Below are positions 37,688 through 46,928 of a stretch of DNA of 64,000 nucleotides, one piece after another (the stretch's first letter is position 1; every line of letters starts with the position of its first letter). Source of the DNA: Ohtaekwangia koreensis (lineage in GTDB: Bacteria; Bacteroidota; Bacteroidia; Cytophagales; Cyclobacteriaceae); contig NZ_FUZU01000001.1 of the NCBI RefSeq assembly GCF_900167975.1, forward strand, positions 2,875,331 through 2,939,330. Reading direction: 5' to 3'. A program made the translations under genes and the position numbers. The notes beneath the pieces were generated by a model. The model was not told the DNA's origin. It was given only the letters and a program-made list of their open reading frames with translations, and made no database searches.

Positions 37688-40600
37688 ATGAAGAAAAAAC
37701 TTTACAGACGTTTAGGCATCTCTGTACTAATTATGCTCGTGTGCCTTAAGGTTCTGGCGCAGCAAACCGTAACCGGTATTGTGAGAGATGAGTCAGGTTC
37801 TGCTATACCGGGTGCCAGTGTGATTATTAAAGGTACATCCATTGGAACGGTAACGGATACAGATGGAGCATTCAAAATCTCTGCCAGACCCGATGAAATA
37901 ATTGTTATTTCCTTTATAGGATATAAACATCAGGAGATTCTAGTAGGACAGCAAACAACTGTGGATGTTAATTTGACTGAAGATGTACAAACCCTTGAGG
38001 AGATAGTAGTTTCTATAGGCTACGGTGAAGTGCAAAGAAAAGATCTCACAGGCGCCATATCTTCCGTTAGGGGTGATGAGTTAAAAAGAACAAATGTAAG
38101 CACCCTGGAGCAGGCACTGCAAGGTAGAGTCCCAGGCATGGTGATCCAGCAAGTCTCCGGACAACCCGGTGGTGGTGTCTCGGTGCAAATTCGGGGTATA
38201 ACTTCGCTGGGGGGCAGCAACCCACTGTATGTAATCGATGGCATAAGAATTAGTACTGCCGGTTCTACAGATGGTGGCATGAACCCATTAGCAGGTATCA
38301 ATGCATCAGAAATTGAGTCTATCGAAGTATTAAAGGATGCTGCCTCCACAGCAATCTATGGTGCCCAGGCATCTGATGGTGTTATACTAATCACTACCAA
38401 AAGAGGAAAGCAGGCTGCTCCAACAGTTTCGTATCAGTATTATACCGGGTTTCAACGACTAATACAGACACTTCCAGTTCTGAATTTGAGTGAACATGCA
38501 ACCTTCTTAAACGAAAGAGCAGCAGAACCTACCTGGAATTTTGATGCCAGACCTGAATTTGCAAATCCCCAGTATTTAGGTAAAGGAACGGATTGGCAGG
38601 GAGAGTTATTCAGAACTTCACGTGTTAGCGAGCACTCAATTTCTTTAAGTGGCGGAGATGAAAAAACGCGCTACTATTTATCTGGAACATACTATCAAAA
38701 CGATGGTGTTGCTTTCGGATCAAAGTTTAACAGAACGTCTGTCCGGTTAAATCTGGATAATAAAACAACCAAGTGGTTGAGAATTGGCACAAGTCTTCAG
38801 TTGGTAAATATTGACGAAAAAGTCAACGCTATAAGTTCAGGAGTTATTTGGAGAGCACTGAGCATGACCCCTGATATTGCCGTGCAGAATTCCGATGGTT
38901 CATGGGGTGGCGCATACAATAACAATGGTTGGGTGCCGCCAATAGAAAATCCTTTAGCCCTGGCGTTAATTAATAAAGATGAGGCCAACCGCAAGCAGGT
39001 ATATGCAAACGCCTATGTTGAAGCAGACCTTGCGAAAGGTTTGCTCTTAAAAAATGTTGTCGGGGGAAATTTTTCCATATATAACCGAGACCGCTTTAAC
39101 CCATCGTATGTAATGGGTAACCTTATAAAAGAAAGGAATGATGGTACCGCTGACTATAATGATTTTAATCACTCAGAAATGAGTACCGTTCTTACCTATA
39201 ACCATTCGTTTGGCGAGAAATACAAATTGACAGCCATGGCTGGGCACGAGTGGCAATTAAACTATTGGAGGCAACTAAGTGCGACACGCATGGATTTTCC
39301 TACAAACACAGTTCAGACCATTGGAGCAGGTGACCCGGCAACAGCAACGAACGGTGGAGGCAAGGGCCAATCCGCAATAGAGTCGTATTTCGGCCGTTTG
39401 GATTTCGGTTTGAACGACCGATACCTGTTCACGGGCAATGCCAGGTATGATGGTAATTCAATGTACGCTAAACAAAATCGTTGGATACTATCCTATTCTG
39501 GAGCGTTAGCATGGAAGATAAATAACGAGTCTTTTTTTGAAGGTGTAAAAAGCGTCGATGAATTGAAACTGCGTTTGAGTTCGGGTTTGACTAACCGGGC
39601 TGGTGGTAGAGATTATTCATACGCAAGTACGCTTATTACGGCCTCAACAGGTCTTGGGGGGATAGCTTTGGTAAACGATGAAATTGGAAACCCTGATTTG
39701 AAATGGGAGCAAACTGCTTATAATAATATCGGTCTTGATGGGGCTTTTTTCAATTGGCGGATAAATTTCTCAGTTGATTTTTACCATCGCAAGACAAATG
39801 ATCTTGCAATGCAAATCACATTGCCAATGTATTCAGGAACGGCTACCTCTGGCTGGCCTCCTGGTTCGTTAAAAGCTCCCTATGTAAATATAGGTTCTAT
39901 GGAGAATAAAGGATTCGACTTTAGAATAAGTTCTGATAATATCCGAGGTAAAGACTTGACATGGAGAACAGACCTTACTGTGTCGCGTAACAGAAATAAA
40001 ATAACTGCATTGAATGCTGAAGATGCCTCCATTAACACTGCATATTCCAGAACAGTACCAGGGAGGTCTTTGGGAGAATTTTATGGTTATATCGTAGAGG
40101 GCGTTTTTGCAACCCCAACAGATGTACTGGGCGATGAGGCAAACGGTATTTTGCCGCATGCAAGACCGGTGAGGAACAACGAAGCGATTCCGTTTGCTAA
40201 CGCAGCGGGTAGTATTTGGTATGGGGACCTTAAATTCAAGGATTTGAATGGAGACGGAATTATTGATGAAAGCGATCAAACCTATCTGGGGTCTCCACTT
40301 CCGAAGGTGCAGTTGGGGTTAAATAACACATTTACCTATAAGAATTTTGACTTAAATATATTTTTCACTTCCAACATTGGTAACAAAGTATATAATGTAA
40401 CGCGTCAGACACACGAAGACCCACAAGTGAATACCACCTATTTTACGGGGGTAAAAAATTATGCAAAACTCGCGTTGGTGGATCCAAACGGATCGGCTTC
40501 CGATATTAACAATGTATATGTAACCAATCCAGACACGAAGATACCTGGACTGAGAAATGACAGAACAAATGGAAACCAAAGAGTATCGGATCGTTATGTT

Positions 40601-40846
40601 GAGGACGGTTCATTTGTGAAGCTTAAAAACGTGTCTTTGGGTTATACATTCTCAAATAGTCTGACCAAAAAAATGCACCTGAAATCTTTAAAGGTGTATG
40701 CAAGCGCCACAAACCTGTTTATCATAAGCAAATACTCGGGTATGGATCCTGAAATTGGATCATGGAACCCGCTATATGCAGGTATTGATGATGGCTATTA
40801 TCCGCAGCCAAGAATAATCACTTTTGGTTTAAACTTATCATTATAG
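37688..40846 (+). CDS. SusC-type TonB-dependent oligosaccharide transporter
   Basis: A complete 1052-residue outer-membrane transporter. A signal peptide (about 1-24) is followed by a carboxypeptidase-regulatory-like domain (VTGIVRDESGSAIPGASV, about 27-112), a TonB-box-like LEEIVV, the plug domain (ending IEVLKDAASTAIYG), and a 22-strand barrel with the C-terminal LKVYASATNLFIISKYSGMDPE block. It works with the SusD encoded 5 bases downstream. The position between HTCS 2 and the BACON-GH5 gene predicts import of xyloglucan or related beta-glucan oligosaccharides. The leader contains the motif shared with the GH5 gene. Confidence 0.96.
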   Translation: MKKKLYRRLGISVLIMLVCLKVLAQQTVTGIVRDESGSAIPGASVIIKGTSIGTVTDTDGAFKISARPDEIIVISFIGYKHQEILVGQQTTVDVNLTEDVQTLEEIVVSIGYGEVQRKDLTGAISSVRGDELKRTNVSTLEQALQGRVPGMVIQQVSGQPGGGVSVQIRGITSLGGSNPLYVIDGIRISTAGSTDGGMNPLAGINASEIESIEVLKDAASTAIYGAQASDGVILITTKRGKQAAPTVSYQYYTGFQRLIQTLPVLNLSEHATFLNERAAEPTWNFDARPEFANPQYLGKGTDWQGELFRTSRVSEHSISLSGGDEKTRYYLSGTYYQNDGVAFGSKFNRTSVRLNLDNKTTKWLRIGTSLQLVNIDEKVNAISSGVIWRALSMTPDIAVQNSDGSWGGAYNNNGWVPPIENPLALALINKDEANRKQVYANAYVEADLAKGLLLKNVVGGNFSIYNRDRFNPSYVMGNLIKERNDGTADYNDFNHSEMSTVLTYNHSFGEKYKLTAMAGHEWQLNYWRQLSATRMDFPTNTVQTIGAGDPATATNGGGKGQSAIESYFGRLDFGLNDRYLFTGNARYDGNSMYAKQNRWILSYSGALAWKINNESFFEGVKSVDELKLRLSSGLTNRAGGRDYSYASTLITASTGLGGIALVNDEIGNPDLKWEQTAYNNIGLDGAFFNWRINFSVDFYHRKTNDLAMQITLPMYSGTATSGWPPGSLKAPYVNIGSMENKGFDFRISSDNIRGKDLTWRTDLTVSRNRNKITALNAEDASINTAYSRTVPGRSLGEFYGYIVEGVFATPTDVLGDEANGILPHARPVRNNEAIPFANAAGSIWYGDLKFKDLNGDGIIDESDQTYLGSPLPKVQLGLNNTFTYKNFDLNIFFTSNIGNKVYNVTRQTHEDPQVNTTYFTGVKNYAKLALVDPNGSASDINNVYVTNPDTKIPGLRNDRTNGNQRVSDRYVEDGSFVKLKNVSLGYTFSNSLTKKMHLKSLKVYASATNLFIISKYSGMDPEIGSWNPLYAGIDDGYYPQPRIITFGLNLSL

Positions 40847-40851
40847 AATCT

Positions 40852-42480
40852 ATGAAGACAAAATCTATAATAATCTATCTATCGCTTGCCACGTCTGTTC
40901 TTTTAGCATCGTGCAGTGATTCATTTTTAGATCGTCCTGCACTGTCAGCAGTAACAAGCGATAATTTTTATAAAACTAATGAGGATCTCAAGAAGGCAAC
41001 TGCATCGTTATATAGTGGCAGTATATGGGGTGCATGGACTGCCGAATGCTATTTGCCAATTGGTGAAGTTTTGGGCGGTAACATGATCCTTGGATATAAT
41101 GGGCCAGCAGTTGAACTAAATACATTTTCGGTGAACGGCTATAACGTTAATTTGAATACCGAATGGAAAACGATGTATAATTTAATTGGACACTCCAACA
41201 CCATTATCCATGCGATAGAAGAATTAGCTGCAGAGAGCATCGCGGAAGAAGATAAAAATGCTGCACTTGCAGAGGCAAAGTTTATGCGTGCCTATGCTTA
41301 CTTTACGCTGACCAGACTATGGGGCGATGTTCCTATTATTGAAGACAGTAGAGATTTATTTGACAATCCGCTGGTTCCTAGAAATCATGCCAGTGATGTA
41401 TATAAATTTGTTGCTAATGATCTGACATTTGCGCGAAAAAATTTACCGGAAACCGGGGATAAAGGCAGGGTTACTACATGGTCAGCCCAAGGATTGCTAT
41501 CTAAAGTTTACCTGACACAGGCAGGTTTGAATCAAAGTGGCACGCGCGATCAGGCGCTCCTCGATAGTGCCAAGCTATATGCAGGCAATGTTTGTGAGAA
41601 TAGTGGCTTGTCATTATTAGCCAATTATGCCGATGTTTTCAAGTATCAAAACAACGATAATCAAGAGTCTTTATTTGCTCATCAGTGGCCAACAAATGGC
41701 GGAGGCTGGTACGGTGGTAACATGCTGCAGCTTTACAGCAATGCGTTACGAATCAATGGTGGTGGTGGTTTTTTTGGTATTGAAGCAACGTACGATATGT
41801 ACCTTCAATACCTCGATCTTGCTAATGACTCCATTGAAGTTGATTCCCTGAGACGCAAGGCTACGTTCATGTATAAAAATGACAAGTACCCTGAATTAAA
41901 CACGAATTTAACTTACGTTGAAGGGGGTGTTACAAAAGGTGGTCTTAAATTCACTGGCAATAGTGGTTTGAAGAAGCATATTATTGGTAATGAGAAGGAC
42001 CTTAACCTGCCTTTAATGACCAATACTTCTTCTCCTGAACATACTATACTGTTGAGACTTGCTGACGTATACTTGATTTATGTCGAAGCTGTTCTGGGTA
42101 ATAATGGAACAACCTCTGATGCACAAGCATTAGGGTATTTTAATCAAATAAGAAAAAGGGCAGGTCTTGATGAAGTTAGTTCGATTAACGAGCCTACGTT
42201 ATTCAAAGAGAGAAGAATAGAGCTGGCTGGTGAAGGCGAATACTGGTTTGACATGGTCAGACTTTCATATTACAATCCGTCAAAGGCTTTGGAGCGCCTT
42301 AATGGTGATGACCGTCGAGTTAATATCGAAATTGATGGTACTACAGGTAAAGTAACTTCGGGAGATTCGTATGGGGTTATTACACCCGCTACCCCCAATA
42401 CATTTAAGTTACCTGTACCTTCTGTAGAGGTAACTGCCAATCCACTATTGTTGGAACCCGCGGTACCTTATTCCTTTTAA
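40852..42480 (+). CDS. SusD/RagB family glycan-binding lipoprotein
   Basis: A 542-residue surface lipoprotein pairing with the upstream SusC. Signal with lipobox LLASC (Cys21), then SDSFLDRPALSAVTSDNFY, a standard SusD start. AEAKFMRAYAYFTLTRLWGDVPI and, near the end, FKERRIELAGEGEYWFDMVR are the two family signatures. The length is typical. It starts 5 bases after susC and is followed after 5 bases by the glycan-binding lipoprotein gene, so the three form one operon ended by the terminator near 43786. Confidence 0.96.
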   Translation: MKTKSIIIYLSLATSVLLASCSDSFLDRPALSAVTSDNFYKTNEDLKKATASLYSGSIWGAWTAECYLPIGEVLGGNMILGYNGPAVELNTFSVNGYNVNLNTEWKTMYNLIGHSNTIIHAIEELAAESIAEEDKNAALAEAKFMRAYAYFTLTRLWGDVPIIEDSRDLFDNPLVPRNHASDVYKFVANDLTFARKNLPETGDKGRVTTWSAQGLLSKVYLTQAGLNQSGTRDQALLDSAKLYAGNVCENSGLSLLANYADVFKYQNNDNQESLFAHQWPTNGGGWYGGNMLQLYSNALRINGGGGFFGIEATYDMYLQYLDLANDSIEVDSLRRKATFMYKNDKYPELNTNLTYVEGGVTKGGLKFTGNSGLKKHIIGNEKDLNLPLMTNTSSPEHTILLRLADVYLIYVEAVLGNNGTTSDAQALGYFNQIRKRAGLDEVSSINEPTLFKERRIELAGEGEYWFDMVRLSYYNPSKALERLNGDDRRVNIEIDGTTGKVTSGDSYGVITPATPNTFKLPVPSVEVTANPLLLEPAVPYSF

Positions 42481-42485
42481 TCAAC

Positions 42486-43706
42486 ATGAAAGCATTATCT
42501 ATGAAAAACCTATTATATAACCGCCTGTGCATTTTGCAGCTTTTGTGCATGGTGGTGATTTTAACTTTCATTACAGCTTGCAAAGATGACGATGCCGATA
42601 TGGAAGTGCCTCTCATCACCGAAGTTCGTAATTATGCCGCTACACCAGACGATACCCTTATTACATCGTTACATGACGGACAGTGGGTAGTCTTGCAAGG
42701 AAAAAATATGAGCGCAGTAACACAAGTGTACTTTGGAAGTATCCCGGCCACTTTCAATCGAGCTTTTTCAACTGATGAGTCCCTTGTCGTGCAGGTGCCT
42801 TCCATTCCGTTTCTGTCAGTGCCCAAAGACAAGCTTCATATAATTACTGCCGTAGGCAAGGGTGGAACGACCAGTTATGAAATTAACATCACCGGCAGTC
42901 CGATAATTACTCATGTTAGAAACTATGCCGACTCACCGAACGATACGATTGTAAATTCAGTAGCGCCCGGCCAGCTTATAAATTTCGTTGGGCTTAATTT
43001 GAATGGTGCTACGAGTATAAATTTTCAGGGTGTAGAAGCTGATTTGACGAATGTTATTTATACCGATTCAAGTGTTATTGTGAAAGTACCTGACGATTTT
43101 TCGGGCGGAGATGCTTCACTGGCAAACAAGATCACCTATACCACTGGCATAGGCAGCACTATATATGGCATTCCAATTTTTGATCCGGCTATCCTGGAGT
43201 ATTACAAAGATCCATTGTGGACGCTGCTTTCGGGGGGTATCGGCAACCAAAAAACTTGGACGATCGATTTCAATGCCGCGGGAGTTTCTAAAAAATTCGC
43301 TGGGCCACTCTTTTTTTCGGGAGACGAATTACGGTGGAACAAGGAATGTGCTAAGCCAGGTGGAAACTGCTGGACGTGGGAACCAACTTGGCAAGGCTGG
43401 ATGCCTGAGCCAAAAGACTACGGTACTATGACCTTTGATATTAAAGGGGTACCAGTAACACCTGGTTTAACTGTAAATCAAAAGGGACTTGCTGACGGTA
43501 AAAATGGAATTTTTGCCGGCAGCTATTTTTTAGATACCGATGCAAAAACGATAACATTCACTGATGCCGTACCTCTCAATATGGGTTGGGACAATGTAGA
43601 CTGGTCGAAAGCATATCTTATTACCCTTACAGAGGATGGTATGCAGCTTGGCTTTAAACATAAAAGTAAGACGGAGTTTGAGCTTTATAACTTTATAGTA
43701 AAGTAA
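42486..43706 (+). CDS. Surface glycan-binding lipoprotein with IPT/TIG domains
   Basis: A 406-residue lipoprotein (Cys32 in FITAC followed by acidic KDDD, a surface-export-type signal). Two immunoglobulin-like IPT/TIG units begin with similar EVRNYAATPDDT and HVRNYADSPNDT segments; the C-terminal half is rich in Trp (CWTWEPTWQGWMPEP), as expected for a glycan-binding face. Proteins of this layout in the third operon position act as surface glycan-binding proteins next to SusC and SusD, for example in xyloglucan loci of Bacteroides. That role is inferred from position and architecture. A possible alternative start at 42501 would shorten the N-terminus by five residues. Confidence 0.82.
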   Translation: MKALSMKNLLYNRLCILQLLCMVVILTFITACKDDDADMEVPLITEVRNYAATPDDTLITSLHDGQWVVLQGKNMSAVTQVYFGSIPATFNRAFSTDESLVVQVPSIPFLSVPKDKLHIITAVGKGGTTSYEINITGSPIITHVRNYADSPNDTIVNSVAPGQLINFVGLNLNGATSINFQGVEADLTNVIYTDSSVIVKVPDDFSGGDASLANKITYTTGIGSTIYGIPIFDPAILEYYKDPLWTLLSGGIGNQKTWTIDFNAAGVSKKFAGPLFFSGDELRWNKECAKPGGNCWTWEPTWQGWMPEPKDYGTMTFDIKGVPVTPGLTVNQKGLADGKNGIFAGSYFLDTDAKTITFTDAVPLNMGWDNVDWSKAYLITLTEDGMQLGFKHKSKTEFELYNFIVK

Positions 43707-43785
43707 AAATAGAAGTCAAAATTTTGTGCCCGTTGTTCAGAGTATTGAAGCAGTAACGATTGATTACTTTTCATAAGGAAAATAC

Positions 43786-43809
43786 CCCCAGGTATATATA
43801 TACCTGGGG
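43786..43809 (+). terminator. Terminator of the susC-susD operon
   Basis: A perfect 24-base palindrome starting CCCCAGGTATA, with flanking AAGGAA and TTCCTT that lengthen the stem; TTTTG follows. It lies about 80 bases past the lipoprotein stop codon. Confidence 0.8.
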
Positions 43810-43829
43810 TTCCTTTTGTCAAGGCGAGA

Positions 43830-44220
43830 ATGAAGTGTCGATTTCAACTTCTGGTATTTTTTTGTCGCGATTGTATTTTTCATGTCTTGTAAAAAGGATG
43901 AAGGGTAACACCTGAGCTGACGGTGACTCCATCCGAACTTTCAATCAACGCCGAAGGAGGATACAGTCGAAGTCTCCATTGTTACCAACGATAGCTGGAC
44001 GATCACTAATTCTGCTCCCACATGGTTGCAACTAAGCCAGGTCAATGGCAATAGAAGGAATGCCTCTATTAAAATCATAGCAGGCGCCAAATGGTACAGT
44101 TCTACCATTTTGACTTGTCAATTCAGATAACGGACGCGCCAAGCGTATTCCCCGTTCACAGGCTGCCCAGTTTTCGCAACCTCTACAACACATCTCTAAG
44201 CTTCCTGATATCCCAAATTA
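43830..44220 (+). pseudogene. Broken BACON-domain lipoprotein, remnant of a GH5 paralogue
   Basis: No single frame is open, but joining frames gives a lipoprotein start and one BACON domain like that of the next gene. Frame 1 from ATG 43830 reads MKCRFQLLVFF to a run of seven T (43857-43863); removing one T restores VAIVFFMSCKKDEG, a perfect lipoprotein signal. After at least two further shifts come ELTVTPSELSINAEGG, then VEVSIVTNDSWTITNSA with TWLQLSQVNG, then SDNGRAK and SQAAQ. These line up with ITVPTGG, ISCNEKWRISNSAEWLGISQSSG, SADNGQSRR and SQASE of the BACON-GH5 protein. It ends at about 44220 with no catalytic domain. At least four frame changes indicate decay rather than one sequencing error. 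Confidence 0.8.
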
Positions 44221-44315
44221 ATCGCATATCCCTCTTATACTTTTTACGCCTCTTTTTTGGACTTCAGATGTCCTTAAATTAGACATATCCGCTTTATGGT
44301 CTGAATATCTTTAAC

Positions 44316-44329
44316 CTGCAAACGATTAC
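44316..44329 (+). promoter_or_regulatory. Candidate HTCS operator upstream of the GH5 gene
   Basis: The same CTGCAAACGATTAC as at 37574-37587, here 104 bases before the GH5 start codon. The gene-free sequence between the pseudogene and this site shows nothing else. Confidence 0.55.
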
Positions 44330-44419
44330 TGGTTATTCGATTTGAAATCCATTGCACCAGCAAATATTTAGTCACAAAACCAGTAAATCGAATTTTAAAC
44401 CTAATTAAATCTAACATTT

Positions 44420-45916
44420 ATGATGAATGGACTTTACAAAAAGTTCTTGCTGCCGATGCTACTTGCGGTTGTATTTATTTCAGGCTGTAAGGAAGACGAT
44501 GAGACTCCAGTACTATCGGTTTCGGGATCTGATATTACAGTCCCCACGGGGGGAAGCACGCCGCAGATTAACATTTCGGAATTGGGAGGCACGTCCGAGA
44601 TTACCATTTCGTGTAACGAAAAATGGCGCATCAGTAATTCTGCAGAATGGCTCGGGATCAGTCAGTCCAGTGGTGAGCCTGGTACTAGCACCGTTGAACT
44701 AAATGCAGGGGGAAATACTACAGGCATCAGGCGAACTGCTATGTTGACCGTTAGCGCAGACAACGGCCAGTCCAGGCGTCTTGTAGTATCTCAGGCAAGC
44801 GAGCTATACCCTTCCTATAATTTATCCCCGAAACCGCCAGACGAAACAGGAATGAGTAGCACGGCCGTAGAACTGGCAGCAAAAATGACGATGGGAATAA
44901 ATTTTGGCAATACCATGGAAGCCCCAACCGAAGCTCTGTGGGTGACTAGTAAAATTACCGAATCGTATGTGAAATTTGTAAAGCAATCAGGTTTCAATGC
45001 TGTACGGATTCCCTGTACCTGGAGTTCAAATCATTCAATCGATCCAGAGAAAGCGAAAATTGACCCTGTGTGGCTTAATCGGGTAAAAGAAGTGGTTGGA
45101 TGGTGTGTAGATAACGATATGTATGTGATGCTGAATATTCACGGGGATGGCCGTTGGCTGGATGATCATATTAATAAAGCAGGGCAAGATGCCGTTAACG
45201 CGAAGCAAAAGGCGCTTTGGGAGCAGATTGCTACAACCATGCGTGATTTTGATGAGCACTTGATGTTTGCCAGCGCAAATGAACCTCCGGTAGAAAATGC
45301 CGAGCAGATGTCCATACTTAATGGTTATCACGAGACATTCATCAAGACAGTTCGTGCCACCGGAGGCAGGAACAGTTACCGGGTGTTGGTAGTGCAGGGG
45401 CCTAGTACTGATCCTACTAAAACTTATGATCTTATGAATACTCTTCCAACAGACAATATTCCTAACAAGTTAATGGTCGAGGTGCACGACTATACGCCTT
45501 TTCAGTTTACACAGTTAACCGGTGGAAATGCAACTTGGGGGAACATGTTTTACTACTGGGGGAAAGGGAATCATTCTACTATTGAGCCGGAACGCAACGC
45601 TACTCATGGAGAAGAGGATGTGATTGATTCTGAATTCCAAAAGATTAAACAGAAGTTTGTTGATAAAGGTATCCCTGTGATTCTAGGTGAATATGCAGCC
45701 TGGAGGAGGAATGCCATTAACAACGCGGATTATCTTCCTAAGGATTTGGATAAGCATAACAAGTCTGTAAATGACTGGACATATTATGTGACGAAACAGG
45801 CTAGAGTGAATGGTATTATGCCATTCTATTGGGAAATCGGTTTTATGTTAGACAGATCTAATAATACGGTGAAGGATCAACCTATGTTAGATGCCCTTAT
45901 TGAAGCATATAAGTAA
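44420..45916 (+). CDS. BACON-GH5 endo-beta-glucanase lipoprotein, probable xyloglucanase
   Basis: A 498-residue cell-surface enzyme. Lipoprotein signal with FISGC (Cys23) followed by KEDDE, a BACON domain at about residues 33-132, a linker, then a GH5 barrel. The acid/base is Glu288 in SANEPP and the nucleophile Glu424 in LGEYAAW. The start of the barrel, MGINFGNTMEAP, and the NIHGDGRWL segment fit the GH5_4-type endoglucanases. The same BACON-GH5 architecture is known from the Bacteroides ovatus xyloglucan locus, where the enzyme makes the first cuts at the surface. The substrate here is inferred from that and from nearby GH74 and GH44. It follows a broken paralogue and has its own leader with the shared motif. 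Confidence 0.92.
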   Translation: MMNGLYKKFLLPMLLAVVFISGCKEDDETPVLSVSGSDITVPTGGSTPQINISELGGTSEITISCNEKWRISNSAEWLGISQSSGEPGTSTVELNAGGNTTGIRRTAMLTVSADNGQSRRLVVSQASELYPSYNLSPKPPDETGMSSTAVELAAKMTMGINFGNTMEAPTEALWVTSKITESYVKFVKQSGFNAVRIPCTWSSNHSIDPEKAKIDPVWLNRVKEVVGWCVDNDMYVMLNIHGDGRWLDDHINKAGQDAVNAKQKALWEQIATTMRDFDEHLMFASANEPPVENAEQMSILNGYHETFIKTVRATGGRNSYRVLVVQGPSTDPTKTYDLMNTLPTDNIPNKLMVEVHDYTPFQFTQLTGGNATWGNMFYYWGKGNHSTIEPERNATHGEEDVIDSEFQKIKQKFVDKGIPVILGEYAAWRRNAINNADYLPKDLDKHNKSVNDWTYYVTKQARVNGIMPFYWEIGFMLDRSNNTVKDQPMLDALIEAYK

Positions 45917-46000
45917 AAAGTAAGACGCTATAACTAAATAGAAATACAGTTTTGCAGGGTATCACGTATTGGTACCATTAAGCAAGGACTGAATTTAAAG

Positions 46001-46028
46001 AATCTGTGACTCTTAGGAGTCACAGATT
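46001..46028 (+). terminator. Hairpin after the GH5 gene
   Basis: A perfect 12-base stem (46001-46012 with 46017-46028) around a four-base loop, 85 bases past the GH5 stop codon. Only a weak T-run follows. Together with the inverted repeat at 46226 it accounts for the recognisable content of the 45917-46313 gap. Confidence 0.65.
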
Positions 46029-46225
46029 TACTTGTAAAGAATAATTCTGCACACGTGTCGCGTGTGTCTGCTAAAGCAACGCCCATCAACGGATCTTCAT
46101 GATTCTGTCCAGATGGTGAAACTACAGTCTTTCACCAACAAAATCATTACTAAAGTCAAGTATACTCTCTCTGCGTGTTCAATCGAATGGCTAGTATAAA
46201 TAGCAGAAAAGCCTTTAATGATGAT

Positions 46226-46293
46226 TTTACCACCTAAAAGTGTTTTACAGGTGAAAAATATACTTTACCTTTAAAACACTTTTAGATGGTAAA
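46226..46293 (+). promoter_or_regulatory. Large inverted repeat just upstream of the CGNR gene
   Basis: Two 22-base arms (46226-46247 and 46272-46293) match with a single mismatch and are separated by 24 bases. It ends 20 bases before the start codon. TTTACC/GGTAAA words recur in and between the arms. It could be an operator pair for the CGNR protein itself or an RNA hairpin in the leader that controls translation. Confidence 0.5.
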
Positions 46294-46313
46294 GTAGTTT
46301 ATAGGCTATTGTG

Positions 46314-46922
46314 ATGAGAACACTCGAAAATCTTCAACTGGACGGAGGATGTCTTGCATTTGATTTCATTAACACTGTAAATACGCGAAAGCCAGCACCA
46401 GAATTTGAGTATCTGAAGACATTCGAGGATTTTCTCAAGTGGTCAGCAAAGGCAGGGGCGCTTCGTGGAAAAAGATTACAGGCAATCCGCAAATATACCG
46501 CCGCAAAACAGCGGCTAGCTTCAGTACAGCTTGGTGATGTTATTGACGTGCGCGAAAATCTATACCAGCTTTTTTCAGCCATCGCCGCAGGTAAATCACC
46601 CGATGAAACGGCGGTGAACACATTCAACGAACGGCTTTCCATTGCTTTTCAAAAGATCGTCATACACGTTAACGCCAGCACGACTGTGGTTCAATTTAAC
46701 AGCGATGAAGTGTCAGTCGAGGAGCCATTAAATATCATTATGAAATCTGCTTTCGATATCCTGACCGGTGAAGACTTCCACCGGATAAAGGAGTGCCCAC
46801 GCTGCGGATGGATTTTTCTGGACACCTCTAAGAATGGCACCCGCCGGTGGTGTGATATGAAGGTATGCGGCAGCCGCGAAAAAGCACTCGAATACTATCA
46901 CAGAAAAACAAAAAACTCCTGA
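46314..46922 (+). CDS. CGNR zinc-finger protein with ABATE-like N-terminus
   Basis: A 202-residue protein of the family thought to be stress-related transcription regulators. The N-terminus (LDGGCLAFDFINTVNTRKP) matches the start of the ABATE-type domain. The C-terminus has the zinc finger CPRCGWIFLDTSKNGTRRWCDMKVCGSREKA, where four Cys are conserved but the usual CGNR reads CGSR. The frame opens at GTG 46311; ATG 46314 is preferred. A PD40 lipoprotein gene follows after 6 bases, so they are cotranscribed. The large inverted repeat directly upstream suggests autoregulation; no target is known. Confidence 0.88.
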   Translation: MRTLENLQLDGGCLAFDFINTVNTRKPAPEFEYLKTFEDFLKWSAKAGALRGKRLQAIRKYTAAKQRLASVQLGDVIDVRENLYQLFSAIAAGKSPDETAVNTFNERLSIAFQKIVIHVNASTTVVQFNSDEVSVEEPLNIIMKSAFDILTGEDFHRIKECPRCGWIFLDTSKNGTRRWCDMKVCGSREKALEYYHRKTKNS

Positions 46923-46928
46923 CCACAT

